A program made the position numbers and the translations under genes. 64,000 nucleotides of DNA. Source: Dillenia suffruticosa (taxonomy: Eukaryota; Streptophyta; Magnoliopsida; Dilleniales; Dilleniaceae). The notes below the pieces were generated by a model. That model saw only the letters and a program-made list of their open reading frames with translations. It ran no database searches and was not told where the DNA came from. Below, piece after piece: positions 25,801 through 37,624 of the stretch; position 1 is the first letter of the stretch; every line of letters begins with the position of its first letter. The stretch is from contig JAVTVX010000001.1 of the NCBI GenBank assembly GCA_033439265.1, positions 15,828,608 through 15,892,607 on the forward strand. The letters run 5' to 3'.

Positions 25801-27522
25801 CTAAGATGATGACCTCCCCCACTTTCACCACAAAGTCCACCTTTACCACAGTTTTGTGCCATAACTCCTAGATTATCACAACATTGCCATCACTATGATT
25901 GCACTACAAACATGTCATTGCTATTAGCAACCAAACTATTGTAGCTGCAGCAGCTATCAGCAGCACCAGCACTATCAAGTAGTTGAGTTGCTACTATATC
26001 TGCTATTACCTCCACAATCACCGTAATCCATTGCCTAACACTACCAAAGCACTCTTGCTGTAACCACTTCTTTGCTTTATTCTAAGCCATGTCTTTTCCT
26101 TGTAGGCACCCATCATGCATTACCATGCAAAGAAAAACTTTGATATGAAATCCAATACTCACCTTCATCCATTGTTGAAACAGATTTGACCTCAGAACAA
26201 GTTCTAATTTGACAGCCTTGGGTCTCTAGCTGTTCTTTAGCCTGTTTTTTTCCCCCATAATCAAATACAAGTAACGTTTATAAGTATCTTCATCAGAGTA
26301 AACAAATGGGACAGGGGAAATAAAGTTAAAACTGAGAGAGAGGAACACAGGAGAGCACCTTGTCAACATAACTGCATGAACGCCGTCTTAGAGTCAACCA
26401 CTGTGGGCGACCAAAGAGCTTCTCAGCCACCCAAACCAAAATGGTATTAGAGGCTAACGCATTACAGAAATCTTTAAGACAGGAGACAAATCAAATGAAG
26501 TTCAGCAGGTGCTTCAACAGAAAGGATACAAGGAAAATGTGTGTACCTGCAGCATGTGCTGATTGTGGAAAAATGAAAGAACGGAGAAAGCAGAAAAGGC
26601 CATCATAGCTTCAGAATGGCATGACCAAATTGAAGCACATAGGGGAAGCTGTTGCAAATGCATTGAAAACATCAATCTTACCAATCATCATATATAACAG
26701 GCAAAGGAAAACCTGTACAATGACCAACTAAAACTGCAAAATGACATATATATATATAAAAGGTTCAGCACTCACAAGAAAAGCTTTTTTAAATAATTCA
26801 GAGTAACCCCTTGTCTTTATAAATTGCCCCAGGGTTTCATTTCGATCAATATCTGGATTATTCTTTAGCTCTTCTAGGTACCTTCAACAACGTAATTCAT
26901 ACAAATAATCGATTAACCCAGATGCATAATCTTTTAAATATATACACCCGTGCTGCTGCAAAACCAAAAGAATTCACCAACCAAAACAAAATCCTAAAAC
27001 TGTTAGCAAAAATAAAGATGCTTAAAAAAAAAACGTTTTTAAACATTCTGTCAATTCAGTCTCCCGATCTTTTTGTCCAGGTGCAATATCCAATACACAC
27101 ACATGTAAACCTAATACAATTCAAATAACACTATTAAAATATCAACTTCCTGATAATTTTTTTTTTTTTTTTTTTGGTAGCATTTTGGTTATTCAGAAGA
27201 TAAACAAAAATCCCAAAAGGGGAAAAAGAACACATAATCAATTAATACAAAAGGGGAAAAAAAACAACGAGTAATATTGTTGGAAAGTCAGAACCCCGAG
27301 AATGAACTCATGTAATTGATTATTCAGAAGGTGAACAGGACACCCGCACATCAAAACCCAAAGTCAAGCCCCCCCCCCAAAAAAAAAAGAAAAAGAAAAA
27401 GACACTATAGCTATGGGAAGAATTGAAGAAAACCCAAAGCTCCAAAAAGGAAAATAAAATAAAAAAAAAAAAAAGATTGAGAATAGTGGGTTTCAGTTCA
27501 TAGTTGAGGATAACATTCCATA

Positions 27523-27562
<40 letters not shown>

Positions 27563-30500
27563 TTACTTGATAACATCATTTCTGAACTTGGCAACGTCAA
27601 AAAGCATGTTCCAGAAATGGGGATCGAACATGTTGGTCTTCCGCGCGAAGACGCTTGAGAGATTGTTTCTGGTGCCCCATTCATAGCCATTGCCTTCGTC
27701 TAAGCTGACAGAGAAGGACATGTCTGATGGCTCCATCTCTACTCCCAAATTGTCGAAGAACTCCACTGTGTTTGGAAATCCAACCTGTTTCAATCATTAC
27801 CCACATTTTCATTTTGAGCAACATGGTTTTCCCCAATGGTTCTCTCTCCCTCAGAGAAATTCAAATTTTCTAACAAAGACTTGATCTTAGCCAAAAGGCC
27901 GAGAAAGGTATAATTTTCTCACAAAGACAACGAAGTGGAAGGTAGGAGATGAGGTATAGCAGCCTATAGTGTTGGGTGGGATTGCTCGAATTCTTACCGG
28001 GCTGATCTAGGCCCGACCATAACTAAACAATTGTTAAGAGTTAGTTAAAGTACCAAACAATTAACTAAACAATTGTTAGGCAGTAAGAGTGAGGAAATGA
28101 TATATAAAAAGATATAAAAAATACAGAAGATACTTAGCTAATTGATAAAATTCTTTTCTTCTCTCTCTCTTTTTCTTTCCCTTCTTCCTCTGTCTAATTG
28201 TATTATCTCTTTCTCGCATTCACACTATGTTCACTCTCAACTAAATCCTTTCATCATCATAATCATCTTATTCTATCATTCACAAGTTCAGAAATAATTC
28301 ATCTCTTTTAACTGCAACGGTTCAAAAGGCTAGGCACTAATTCTTGAGTTGCAGCCATTACAAGTGACATCAAAACAGTAGTTCGTTGGCCTTCAAAGAT
28401 TCAATGGCAGACAACACTCAATACAAAACCATGGAAGATCAAATCAGAAAGCAAGAACGCAAAGCACTGGAATAGACAATGAATTTCAAGAACACAAACT
28501 ATAAATTGAGAAAAAAATTGGAAGCTATTATGACTAATGTAGATGTTAGATTTTGTTCAATTTATAAAAGATGGAACCAAGAAAAAATGGAAGAACCAGA
28601 GATGACAGAAATTCTAAATCCCCTGAACTGCCTACTCCAATAGAAGGCAAAATAAGACTGGAATCTGGATCTCATACATTGAGGAAAGACCCATTGAACT
28701 GTGGGTTTTTGCCTAATCCTCTAAAAATTGAACTCCCATTATTTGTAGAGAAGAATCCTAGGGTATGGTTGAGAAAATATCAGAAGGTTTTCGGTGTCTG
28801 CCTAATCCCTATCCATGCATAGATTGATACCATTGAAAAGTACCTTGAAAAAAAAGGCTGAGGTCTAGTTCCAAGGTCTCAGGTTAGTGAGACAAGAGCT
28901 TAGTTGGGAAGAATTCTCAACACAACTACATCTCCAATTTGAAACAAAAGGGTACCAATATGAAATTGAAAATTTTAATAAACTACAACAGCATGGGTCT
29001 TTGTCTAAATACCAAGAAAAGTTTGAGAAATTATGGTCAATAATGTTACAAAAAAATCCCAAGTTGACTAAGTCTTATTTCATCTCAAGTTTTATTAGCA
29101 GACTGAGAGAAGACATCCAGCCCATGTTAAGGATAATGAAGCCTCAAACTCTTCTCCAAACTTTTGAAATTGCCAATTTACAAGAACAATCATTGGAGCT
29201 AGCTAAAAAAGGTAGAACATGGGTATATAGATCAAGAACAATAGGAGAAGATCAATCTGGGAACAAAAATCAAGGAACAAAAATCAGGGTACATCAAATT
29301 CCTTACCCCTACCGAAAATTAACTCAAAGCAGAGCTGGACAAGAAGGACCTACCCAAGGAAATTACTGGCCAAAATTATCACCACAGGAAGTACAATTCA
29401 GGAGACAAATCAACTTATGCTTTTAAATGTGGTGAGAAGTTCATTCCTGGTCACAGATACAAGTTTAAGCACCTAAATGTCATCTTAACAGTAGAAGATA
29501 AAAAAGAAGTTGAAACTGTTGACAAAGCAACGGAAGAGGAAAATCTACAACAAAATGAAATGGAAAAAAGAGTTCAAGTTTCCTTATGTGCACTATCCAA
29601 TTCCATTCAAAGACAAACTATAACTTTACAAGGAGTTCTATGTGGAATGAATATCACCATATTTGTGGATACAGATAGTTTTAATAGTTTCTTGCAAGGA
29701 AGAGTAGCTGATCAACCGAGGTTGAAAGTTGAACCCACTGAGCTGAAATTGCAGATGGGAGTAAGATCATCAGCTTTACTAAGGTCAATAATTTTAGATG
29801 GGTCATTCAAAAATATATTTTTACATTTGATTTAAGAGTCATTCCATTGGGCAGATGGGATATGATACATGGTATGGATTGGATGTATATCTACAATCCA
29901 ATCACATTTGATTTTAAAAGAATACAAGTTAGGCTTTTCAATGATAGAAAATGAGGTGGTCTTGGAGGGAAAAATAGATGATCCCCTAGTTAAACTGATA
30001 CGAGGTAAAGATACAAGGATATTCAGAAGACAAGAATTGCAAAGTTGCATGACCCTGACCATTCAAAATGAGCAATAAAGCTGTCAAGTTCCAGGAGTCA
30101 TAGCTATAGTACTAACTGAGTTTGAAGAAGTCTTTGCAACACCTACCACTCTTCCACCCAAGAGGCAACATGACCATTCAATCCCTATTATGTCCAACTC
30201 TCAACCATTCAAACTACAGATATCCACATTCTCAGAAGTCAGAAATTGAAAAACAAGTACAAGAAATACTCAGTAGAGGTATTGTCAGACCCAACACCAA
30301 TCCATTTGCTTCTCCAGTCCTATTTGTCAGAAAGAAGGATGATACTTTGCGCTTTTATATGGACTATAGGTAGCTGAATCATTTAACTATCAAAGACATG
30401 TACCTTATACCTAACATTGATGAACTATTAAATGAGCTCTACAGGTTTAGAGTCTTTTCTAAAATAGATTTAAAGGTAGGTTATCACCAAATCAGAGTTA

Positions 30501-33500
30501 AATCTTATGATGTGGAGAAAACAATTTTTCTAACACATCATAGCCATATTGAGTTTCTAGTCATGTTATTTGGACTCATCAATATCCATGTTACTTTTCA
30601 AGCCTTGATGAATCACATTTTTCAACCTTATTTGAGAAAGTTTATTTTAGTAATTTTTGATAACATTCTCATTTATAGTTCAGATGTAGACACACATACT
30701 CAAGACCTTAGAACTATCCTAATGACACTTAGAAAACACCAACTTTTTGTCAAACTCTCTAAATGCTCCTTTGCCCAAATCCAAGTTGAGTACTTAGGAC
30801 ATGTAGTTATTGTAGAGGGTGTTAAGATGGGCCTATAGAAAGTAGAATGCATATCCTCATGGCCAACTCTAGCTTGTCAAATCTCTGAAAGGTTTTCCGG
30901 GATTAACTGGATATTACAGAAGGTTTGTAAAAGATTATGATATTATAACAAGACCCTTAAATGATCTTTTAAAGAAAGACAGTTTTCAGTGGAATAAGAA
31001 TACTGAAAAGGCCTTCAATCAACTCAAATTAACAATAAGCACAACCTCAGTGATGTGGTTACCTGACTTTAGTAAACCTTTTATTATGGAGACCGATACT
31101 TCTTCTAATGGTTCAGGAGCTATGTTAATGCAAGAGGGTTAACCTATAGCCTATATAAGTAAGGCATTGGGGTCAAGAAACAAGGGTCTATCCATCTATG
31201 AGAAGAAGTTACTTGTAGTTGTGATGACAGTCACAAAGTGGAGACACTATTTGCTTGGATATCATTTCATTGTTAAAACTGATCATCAAAGTTTTAAACA
31301 TTTGTTAGAGCAAAAGTTTATTACTTCTCTACGGTACAAATGGATGGCAACGTTACTTGAACTGGATTATGAAATTCAGTACAAAAGGGGGTCAAGAATA
31401 GAGTTGCTGATACTCTTTCAAGAAGAGAATTCCAAGAAGAGGAGCATTTAGATCATACTTTTTTAGCAATCTCAACGGTCCAACCTAGTTGGATTCACGA
31501 GGTAATTCAAAGCTATGAGCAGGATGAATATTGTCATAATCTTATAGCATAATTAACTCTTCAGTCTGATTGCAAATATGAATTTCAGTGCCATGGAGGG
31601 ATTCTGAAGTACAAAAAGAAGATAATAATTAGAAATGGAGCTCAGCTTAGAGAAAAGATAGTACAACACATTCATAATTTCACTATTGGAGGACACTCAG
31701 GACAATTAAGAATATTGTAGATGGTTAAAGTTGTCTTTTACCGGCTCTTAATGAAGAAGACTATTAACAAAGTGGTGCAGGAATATGATGTATGTCAAAG
31801 GAGTAAGCACGAGAATACTCCTTATCCAAGTTTGTTGCAGCCACTGCCTATTCTAACTCAAGCTTAGACACAATTAAGTATGGATTTTATTGAGAATTGG
31901 CCTGATTGTCATGGCCATAACACTATCTTAGTGGTTGTTGACAGACTCACTAAGTTTGGCTATTTCATGGCACTGCAATACCCTTTTTTTGCTACCAAAG
32001 TGACTCAATCATTCTTAGACAATGTCTTCAAGTTGCATGGCCTTCCTTACTCCATCATATCAAACAGAGATAAGGTTTTCACTAGTCTCTTCTGGCAAGA
32101 GTTATTTAGACTCATGGAGACTAAGTTGAAGCTGAGCAGTTCATATCATCCGCAGACAGATAGGCAAAGTGAGAGAGTAAATCAATATTTAGAATATTAT
32201 TTGAGGTGTATAACATCATACAGGCCTGCATATTGGTTATAATGGTTGAACTTAGTAGAGTGGTGCTACAACACCAACTATCACAGTAGCATACAGATGA
32301 CTCCATTCAAGGCCTTATAAGGACATAAACCTAGGCACATTCCTATAGGTCCTTATGATGCTACAGTTACCCTAGCTGCAGGAGAATTCATCAAGAGCAG
32401 ACAGAATATGATCCAAATCTTGCGAGATCATTTGTGTCAAGTTCAGAATAGAATGAAAATATATGTTGATAAAAAAAGGATAAAACGTGAGTTCCAAATT
32501 GGAGACATGGTTTATCTGAAGCTGCAGCCATATAGACAACAGTCAGTAGAGCTGAGGAGGCAACTCAAGTTGTTTTCTAAATTTTATGGACCTTTTCGTG
32601 TTATAACAAAAATTGGTGAGATGGGTTACAAACTGTAGTTACCCCTAAATTAAAAAATCCTTCCAATCTTTCATGTATCTCTGTTAAAGAAGAAAATAGA
32701 CTCTGATCAATCTTCCATACCTATACTACCATTACTTAGTACAAATATGCAAGCTCTTGTGGAATCAGAAACAGTACTTAAAAGGCGTGTTATATGGAGG
32801 AATAACCGATCAATAACACATGTATTGATCAAATGGGTAAACCTTAGCTATGAGGAAGCTACATGGGAAGACTTAGATTTCATCCGTACTCAATTTCCAA
32901 CATTTAATCCTTGAGGACAATGATGGTTTGAAGGGGAGAAATGTTGTAATAACCATTAACTAAATCTTGGAAGGAACCAACGGCTACTGCAAAAACTTGA
33001 AGCTATTAGGAGTTAGTTGGAAGTCCCAAACAACTAACAAAACAATTGTTAGACAGTTAGAATGGTTAGACTAAGGAAATGATGTATAAAAGATGTAAGA
33101 AGTACAAAAGATGTATTGGCTAATTGATAAAATTCTTTCCTTCTTTCTCTCTCTCTATCTCTCTTTCTCTCTCCCTCTTTCTCTTTCCCTTCTTCCTCTA
33201 CCTAATTGCATTACCTCTTTCTCGTGTTCACTCTTTGTTCACTCTCAACTGAAGCCCTTCATCATCATAATCATTTGATTCTATCGTTCACAAGTCCAGA
33301 AATACTTCATCACTTTTAACCACAACGATTCTAAAGGCTTGGAGCTAATTCTTGAGTTGCAACCATTACAGTTTGAAAAACATTAGTCGGATCACTATTT
33401 CTTTATGAGCTTGGGGTAGGCCAATTGATCTTTTTTGGGCCCACACAGTCATATCACTATTTCTTTATGAGCTTCGGGTAGGCCAATTGATCTTCTTTGG

Positions 33501-33671
33501 GCCCACACTGGTAGTTGTAACTATTTGAGCTCAGGGAAGTCCAATAGATCATAAGATCCACATGGCCGGCCCGAATGGACCCACTCATCTGATGAACTTG
33601 AAATTATTGGACATGTACTTGTTTTCCTAGACTCTTTTGTTGGATCTGGAATCTAAAGAGATTGCCCAAAG

Positions 33672-33724
<53 letters not shown>

Positions 33725-36576
33725 CATAGGAAGTGTCAAACATCAAACCATTAGAGAAGGAGAACGATATCTGTTGAGTTATGATCCATTGACTACCCAA
33801 AGAAATATAAGAGCCCTTCTTATTGTGTATTTAAGGTTGTGAGGTATGCCCAAAGTTTGGCAATTATTATTATTATTGTTATTATTATTATTATACAAAA
33901 GTGTTAGGAAAGACGAGAAGTATAGCTATCTTTCACTATAAGGTCCTTGACCTTGTTGAATATACAATTTGAGCGCATTCATATCAAGGAGTGGGCGAAT
34001 TCCTTTCTTTGAATAAGTTTTAAAATTTGATTCTTACTAACGCTAAATTGGTTCAGTAATTAATATTGATATTTTTTAAACAAGATTTTCAATTTAAATT
34101 TTATAGATGACAAAAAAATATATTAGGAGAATTTTATTCCTTAACGGTCCAAGTCAAATAGAACTAGATTTAATCGGATCACAACGTGATTACTAAATAT
34201 CAATTGTTTATACAAAAAAAAAAAAAATCATTCTTGAAAATTGCACCTACATTACACTGAAATGGAAAATGAGAATAAAAATAAATATGAAATGACATAA
34301 AAAAAATGATATTTTGTAAAAATATTAAAGATAGAAATATGAAAGACATATGAATATAAAAAAATAAAAATTTTTATGTAAATATTAATTATTTAATGGA
34401 AAGAATAAAATAATCATTTTTTATAATAATAATATGAAATAATCAAATATATTATTATTAATCATAAGATAAATGATATAAAAAATTAAAATAAGCAAAT
34501 AATTTATTAAATATGAAAAATATATAAATATAAAAATATAAAAATTTTTATGTAAATATTAATTAATTTATCATATTAAGAAATTTTAATAATAAAAAAT
34601 ATTTTAAAAATGATAAATACCAATGTTAAAAAGCTTTCATGTATAATAGAGAATCGCACTATTTCGCGACCATGAGCATTTGATTTCTTTGGTATGAGCT
34701 TTGCAAAGTTATATGCATGTACAATGTGTTTAATTGATGAACACCCCAAAGTTCTCACTGTGGTAAAAATTATTCCCCCTCTCATTTTGATTCTCCCCTA
34801 TACCTTTTCAAACAATAAATATTAAAACACTACCATTTTGAAAAGAAAAATAGTAATTAGCTGGCTATTATATTACAAAAATATTAAAAATAATAATAAT
34901 GAAGAGTAAAGGGTGTGAATTACCATTTCCAACAAAATAATGAAGTGATAAAAAATTGATAAAATGAATTTAAGAAGGGTATACTAGGAATTTTAACATT
35001 TTGAAATATCCTAAAATATTAAATAGATGAATATTTTCGGCTATCACTAAAAAGCATAATGGACAAACAGAACAAGACGAGAGATTTCTATAAAATAACA
35101 CCTACTGCTGTTTCTATATATATATTTCATGAAAATGACTAATGGATCATATCTCTTTTTTTTTTTTTTAAACTTGATCATCAGTATTCGGATTATTTGA
35201 CTAATCTGATTTGAATATTATGGGATTCAATTTAGATATGTACTTTTTTAGTGTATATTTTTTATTTTTAAAATTTAAATTTGAGATTTTAATAAAAGAA
35301 TTTAATATTTTATCATAAGAGAAAACATCGGCAGATAATATGATATCTCTTGTACACATATTCAACATAAAAACCATAACAATAGACAAAAAGATTATTC
35401 AAGAAATTTTGTTTGGTTTATACAAGAGGTCTTCGGTGCTCACTCAATGCGGACCCAACATAACGAAAGGATGATAATAAATGGATAATTCCTCCGGTCG
35501 ACTTTTTGTATCTTTGCCTAAAACGGATCGAGCCGACACATGTCATACCCATCAATATCGTGGACCATACGCGACATGTCATACCCACTTTTGATTTAAG
35601 AATGAAAATGACTATGGATCATTAATTAATTTAAGTGATAATTATTAATTAGGATTATTATAAATGTTAATTTTTATATCCACCAATTTAATTTTTTGAC
35701 TATGAAAAGTATTTTATTTTAATAATTACTTTTCAAATTCGAAATCTAAATTCTCTTATAACATAATATATCGAGTCATTTCAAATCCTAATTCTGTTTC
35801 GTTGCACTTATAAGACTTTAAAATAGGAGCCAAATTCTCTCCAATAATAAAATTTATAACACGACCGAATATTATATAAATATCTTTGTCGGTATCACAT
35901 ATCTAACCTTAAAAAGAAAAAAAAAATGAAGAAGAAGAAAAAGAAAAAGCAAAGCATGTGTAATGCAATAATAGTTTTTCAAATGTCGGAAGATAATACT
36001 AAATTAAATAAGAAACTCCAATTCGCGACTGAATTTTTTAGAATTATATTGAATATTTTGTAGTTGTGGGGACTCTTTATTTTAAGCTCGAAAGAAGAAT
36101 ATCTGTGTTGGTCTTTCGTTAACTATAGTGTGATATAGATTCTGGATTTGTGTTGAATTGGGTACTGCAATAGAGGAGTTTAGGTAAGAGTATTATTAGG
36201 TACCAAAAATAAAATAAAATAATCCAAATTACTAAATTTCGGAGGTGTGGTTTTCTTTACTATAACGTTGTAATATGTCTGATCACTCAATAAACTTGGG
36301 CCATAATAAAATTTACCATTTGTGAGCCTAATATTCTTTTTTTTTTCTTTTGATACGTAAGGCATGGTGTTCGATATAATACAAGAAGGAAAGGAAACAT
36401 ACACGATTGAAAACCATGAAGCCAACGTCCAAGTTAATGCCTTCAATATTAACAGTCCTAGCATGACCTCCCAGATAGTCTTCCTTCTCATACAACACCA
36501 CTTGGATTCCTGCCTTTGTTAAAACATCTGCGGCTGCAAGCCCACTTATTCCTCCTCCCACTACTGCCACTCTCAT
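16824..36576 (-). CDS. CFAS copy A: FAD oxidoreductase-cyclopropane fatty acid synthase fusion (865 aa)
   Basis: Predicted to transfer a methylene group from SAM to cis double bonds of phospholipid acyl chains. There are 24 exons, high to low: 36576-36403, 27784-27567, 26881-26776, 26648-26547, 26418-26359, 26241-26163, 25235-25088, 23914-23791, 22266-22086, 21933-21905, 21662-21514, 20999-20897, 20739-20644, 20556-20501, 20407-20284, 19385-19323, 19233-19174, 19093-18932, 18399-18326, 18246-18153, 17898-17762, 17671-17591, 17387-17282, 16895-16824. All junctions are GT-AG, phases agree and the sum is 2598 nt. Residues 1-~440 form the FAD/amine-oxidase part (GxGxxG at 7-12; FAD-binding GFHEDGLKAG at 400-409). 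Residues ~545-865 form the CFAS part: YSCAVF with Cys600, SAM motif VLEIGCGWG 633-641, EHVG with Glu707, FPGACVPS 758-765, Tyr791. Length and order match Arabidopsis At3g23510. The ATG at 36576 was chosen because copy B and Arabidopsis start at the equivalent M-R/K-V-A-V. Intron 1 is 8.6 kb because of insertions. Confidence 0.93.
17398..17416. repeat. (AG)n microsatellite in copy A intron 22
   Basis: Alternating ag repeat a few bases upstream of exon 23 in transcript orientation, where it reads (CT)n and doubles as the polypyrimidine tract of the acceptor. Confidence 0.85.
19910..20165. repeat. Direct-repeat pair, LTR- or TRIM-like, in copy A intron 15
   Basis: Two related blocks start at about 19929 and 20101, offset about 172 bp. 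Each runs tccc(a/g)t..aattccatc...tttataag.ct.ggaactctc. Short elements with this style of text (gttgggtccc ... tataag ... ggaactc) are typical of decayed plant LTRs or miniature LTR elements. It is too short and diverged to assign further. It is treated as a fossil fragment of unknown age. Confidence 0.4.
22469..22552 (-). mobile_element. 5'-truncated Au-like SINE with 14-bp target duplication
   Basis: The 56 bases at 22483-22538, read on the minus strand, match the 3' end of the SINE at 25612-25790 (ccctcccc..act.ctgcactaag...gagcacttt.tgca..gggtga). The exact repeat ggggtaccatataa flanks it at 22469-22482 and 22539-22552. Only the SINE tail inserted, as expected when reverse transcription stops early. 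It lies in intron 8 of CFAS copy A. Confidence 0.8.
22640..23110. repeat. Mixed low-complexity tract in copy A intron 8
   Basis: Contains a (GA)n run at about 22745-22764 and, at about 22918-23000, several degenerate copies of a ~25-bp unit (taaaataccactaaaaattt-like). A word resembling an LTR primer-binding junction (ggtattagagc) occurs near 22641, but no element boundaries are visible. Confidence 0.35.
25593..25809 (+). mobile_element. Full-length Au-like SINE with perfect 19-bp target duplication
   Basis: The 179-bp insert 25612-25790 begins with a tRNA-derived head. It has a box A-like tggcgcaacggtagagttg and a box B-like gatcacgggtttgag. The middle reads ggaaatagcctctttg...aaaggctgagtac, and the tail reads ccctccccctactcctgcac...ggagcactttatgcaccgggtg. 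This is the layout of the plant Au SINE family. The perfect repeat gataaagtaactaagatga flanks it at 25593-25611 and 25791-25809. It sits in intron 6 of CFAS copy A, antisense to the gene. The perfect flanks suggest it is fairly young. Confidence 0.9.
27522..27560. repeat. (TG)n(AG)n compound microsatellite beside a splice donor
   Basis: (TG)n at 27522-27540 joins (AG)10 at 27541-27560. On the transcribed minus strand it begins only about five bases inside the intron 2 donor (GTAAAT at 27566-27561) and reads (CT)n then (CA)n. Both CU- and CA-rich RNA tracts are known binding sites for splicing regulators, so length changes could affect use of this donor. That effect is an inference. Confidence 0.85.
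27864..27928 (-). pseudogene. Retroposed 5' fragment of U2 snRNA (31-33 nt) with target duplication
   Basis: Bases 27911-27881, read on the minus strand, reproduce the first ~31 nt of plant U2 snRNA (starting atacctttctcggcc, then ttttggctaagatcaag), and the next two bases also fit. Near-identical 17-bp repeats flank the piece: aattttctaacaaagac at 27864-27880 and aattttctcacaaagac at 27912-27928, with one mismatch. CFAS copy B has the same intron position near 55745-55770 without the insert and with a single repeat copy. It is far too short to function as U2. Confidence 0.88.
28018..33370 (+). mobile_element. Ty3 (Gypsy) chromovirus fossil 2 inside copy A intron 1
   Basis: LTRs lie at about 28018-28362 and 32942-33370. 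The 3' copy starts TGTTGTAATAACC, and both end in gcaaccattaca or gcagccattaca. Internal parts in order are gag (about 28400-29420, with a zinc-knuckle-like stretch near 29430), protease (about 29560-29950), reverse transcriptase (about 30230-30830), RNase H (about 31080-31440), integrase (about 31640-32640) and a chromodomain (about 32770-32912), which marks it as a chromovirus. A purine-rich tract (about 32928-32941) precedes the 3' LTR. It is broken, with roughly ten or more interruptions. The LTRs look about 80-85% alike by eye, suggesting several million years or more. It is antisense to the host gene and no target duplication is clear. Copy B shows the junction sequence (gatctaggcccgacc) without an element. 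Confidence 0.9.
33391..33520. repeat. 62-bp tandem duplication after fossil 2
   Basis: Units start at 33391 and 33453 (atcactatttctttatgagc then ggtaggccaattgatctt), with only a few differences. A weaker third unit may follow near 33520. Confidence 0.85.
33673..33722. repeat. (AT)n microsatellite
   Basis: About 24 uninterrupted AT units in intron 1 of CFAS copy A. A shorter (ATT)n run follows at about 33866-33893. Confidence 0.95.
34264..34640. repeat. AT-rich dimeric dispersed repeat, member 1
   Basis: Contains two related monomers about 175 bp apart, each holding a block like aatataaaaatttttatgt followed by aaatattaatta (near 34345 and 34523). The whole ~370 bp resembles 36964-37300 in the same orientation, including a tattattaatcataa(g/a)ataaat block. 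No coding capacity or terminal inverted repeats are evident. Confidence 0.6.
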
Positions 36577-36591
36577 TCTTGACACACCTCG

Positions 36592-36601
36592 AGAGAGATA
36601 G

Positions 36602-36643
<42 letters not shown>

Positions 36644-36801
36644 GGTCAAGGGTATGCCAGACTAGTAGCTGAACCCCATATATAAATAGGCAATCGTTTA
36701 ATATTAGAAGTTTAAAGAAGCGCATTAATTAAATCCATTTTCACGTAATATGGAGACGAAATTTTTATGCTTTGGGGGTGGATGGTTCTGATTGTAACTT
36801 A
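36592..36801 (-). promoter_or_regulatory. Promoter and 5' leader of CFAS copy A
   Basis: Read on the minus strand, a TATA element (cctatttatatatgggg, 36690-36674) lies about 100 bp upstream of the ATG. The block from about 36801 down to 36654 matches the region upstream of copy B almost base for base: shared agtctggc, TATA, gaatttaat-like and ggttctgatt words. Between TATA and ATG, copy A has an expanded (GA/CT)n tract at 36607-36639 that copy B nearly lacks. Conservation in otherwise diverged flanks suggests this is the functional core promoter. Confidence 0.75.
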
Positions 36802-36963
36802 CCATACCAATGTGAACAGCGACACAAGGGCCGGAAATGGATAAGAGACTTGGGGAAAGGAGTTTTTAGATAAATCCGATCAATAATATTGATTAAAAAA
36901 GTTTAATATTCAATGTAATATATTTGATGTGACATACAGTTACATAGAAAAGCAAATAAGAAC

Positions 36964-37300
36964 AAAAAATAAATATAAAATAATACAGAAAAATGATACA
37001 TTTTTATGAATACAAGAAAGAAAATATGGATAAACGTGTAAATATAAAAAATATAAGAATATTTATCTAAATATTAATTATTTTATGAAAATAATAGAAT
37101 GATCTATTTTATAATAAAAATTTAAAATAATGAAATATATAATTATTAATCATAAAATAAATAATATAAAAATAAAAATCATAATAAATACATAAATAAC
37201 ACATTAAATATAAAAAATATAAAAATTTTTATCTTAATATTTATTAATTTAATATATCAAAATTTTTCAAAAACAAAAAAATATGAATGTTGAGAAGTTT
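36964..37300. repeat. AT-rich dimeric dispersed repeat, member 2
   Basis: A second copy of the repeat at 34264-34640, again with two ~165-bp monomers (blocks at about 37040 and 37205). Both members are followed by related text (aatgttga/aatgttaa + aaag/gaag). Confidence 0.6.
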
Positions 37301-37624
37301 GTGGATGCGACATGTATATGGGTTTATTTCTATCCTATTATAAAATCAAGCCTACCGACTCTATTTAAAGAAACACGATTGCTACCTGATAATAATAATA
37401 ATATAATGGTAGCCGCCTGCACCAAAAAAAAATATAATGGTGGCCGACAAAAAATAGACCCAAAGCCTCCAAACCCAGAAAGGAATATCCAATTCCGAGT
37501 CGACCGGAAGATAAGCTCAAACAGTCAAACTTAAAGCAAAATATCCTACTTTATACCCTGCATTATAGCAGCAGCCCGAATTGAAAACGAGAAAAGGATC
37601 TAAAAAAGAAAAAGGCCCAAAAGC

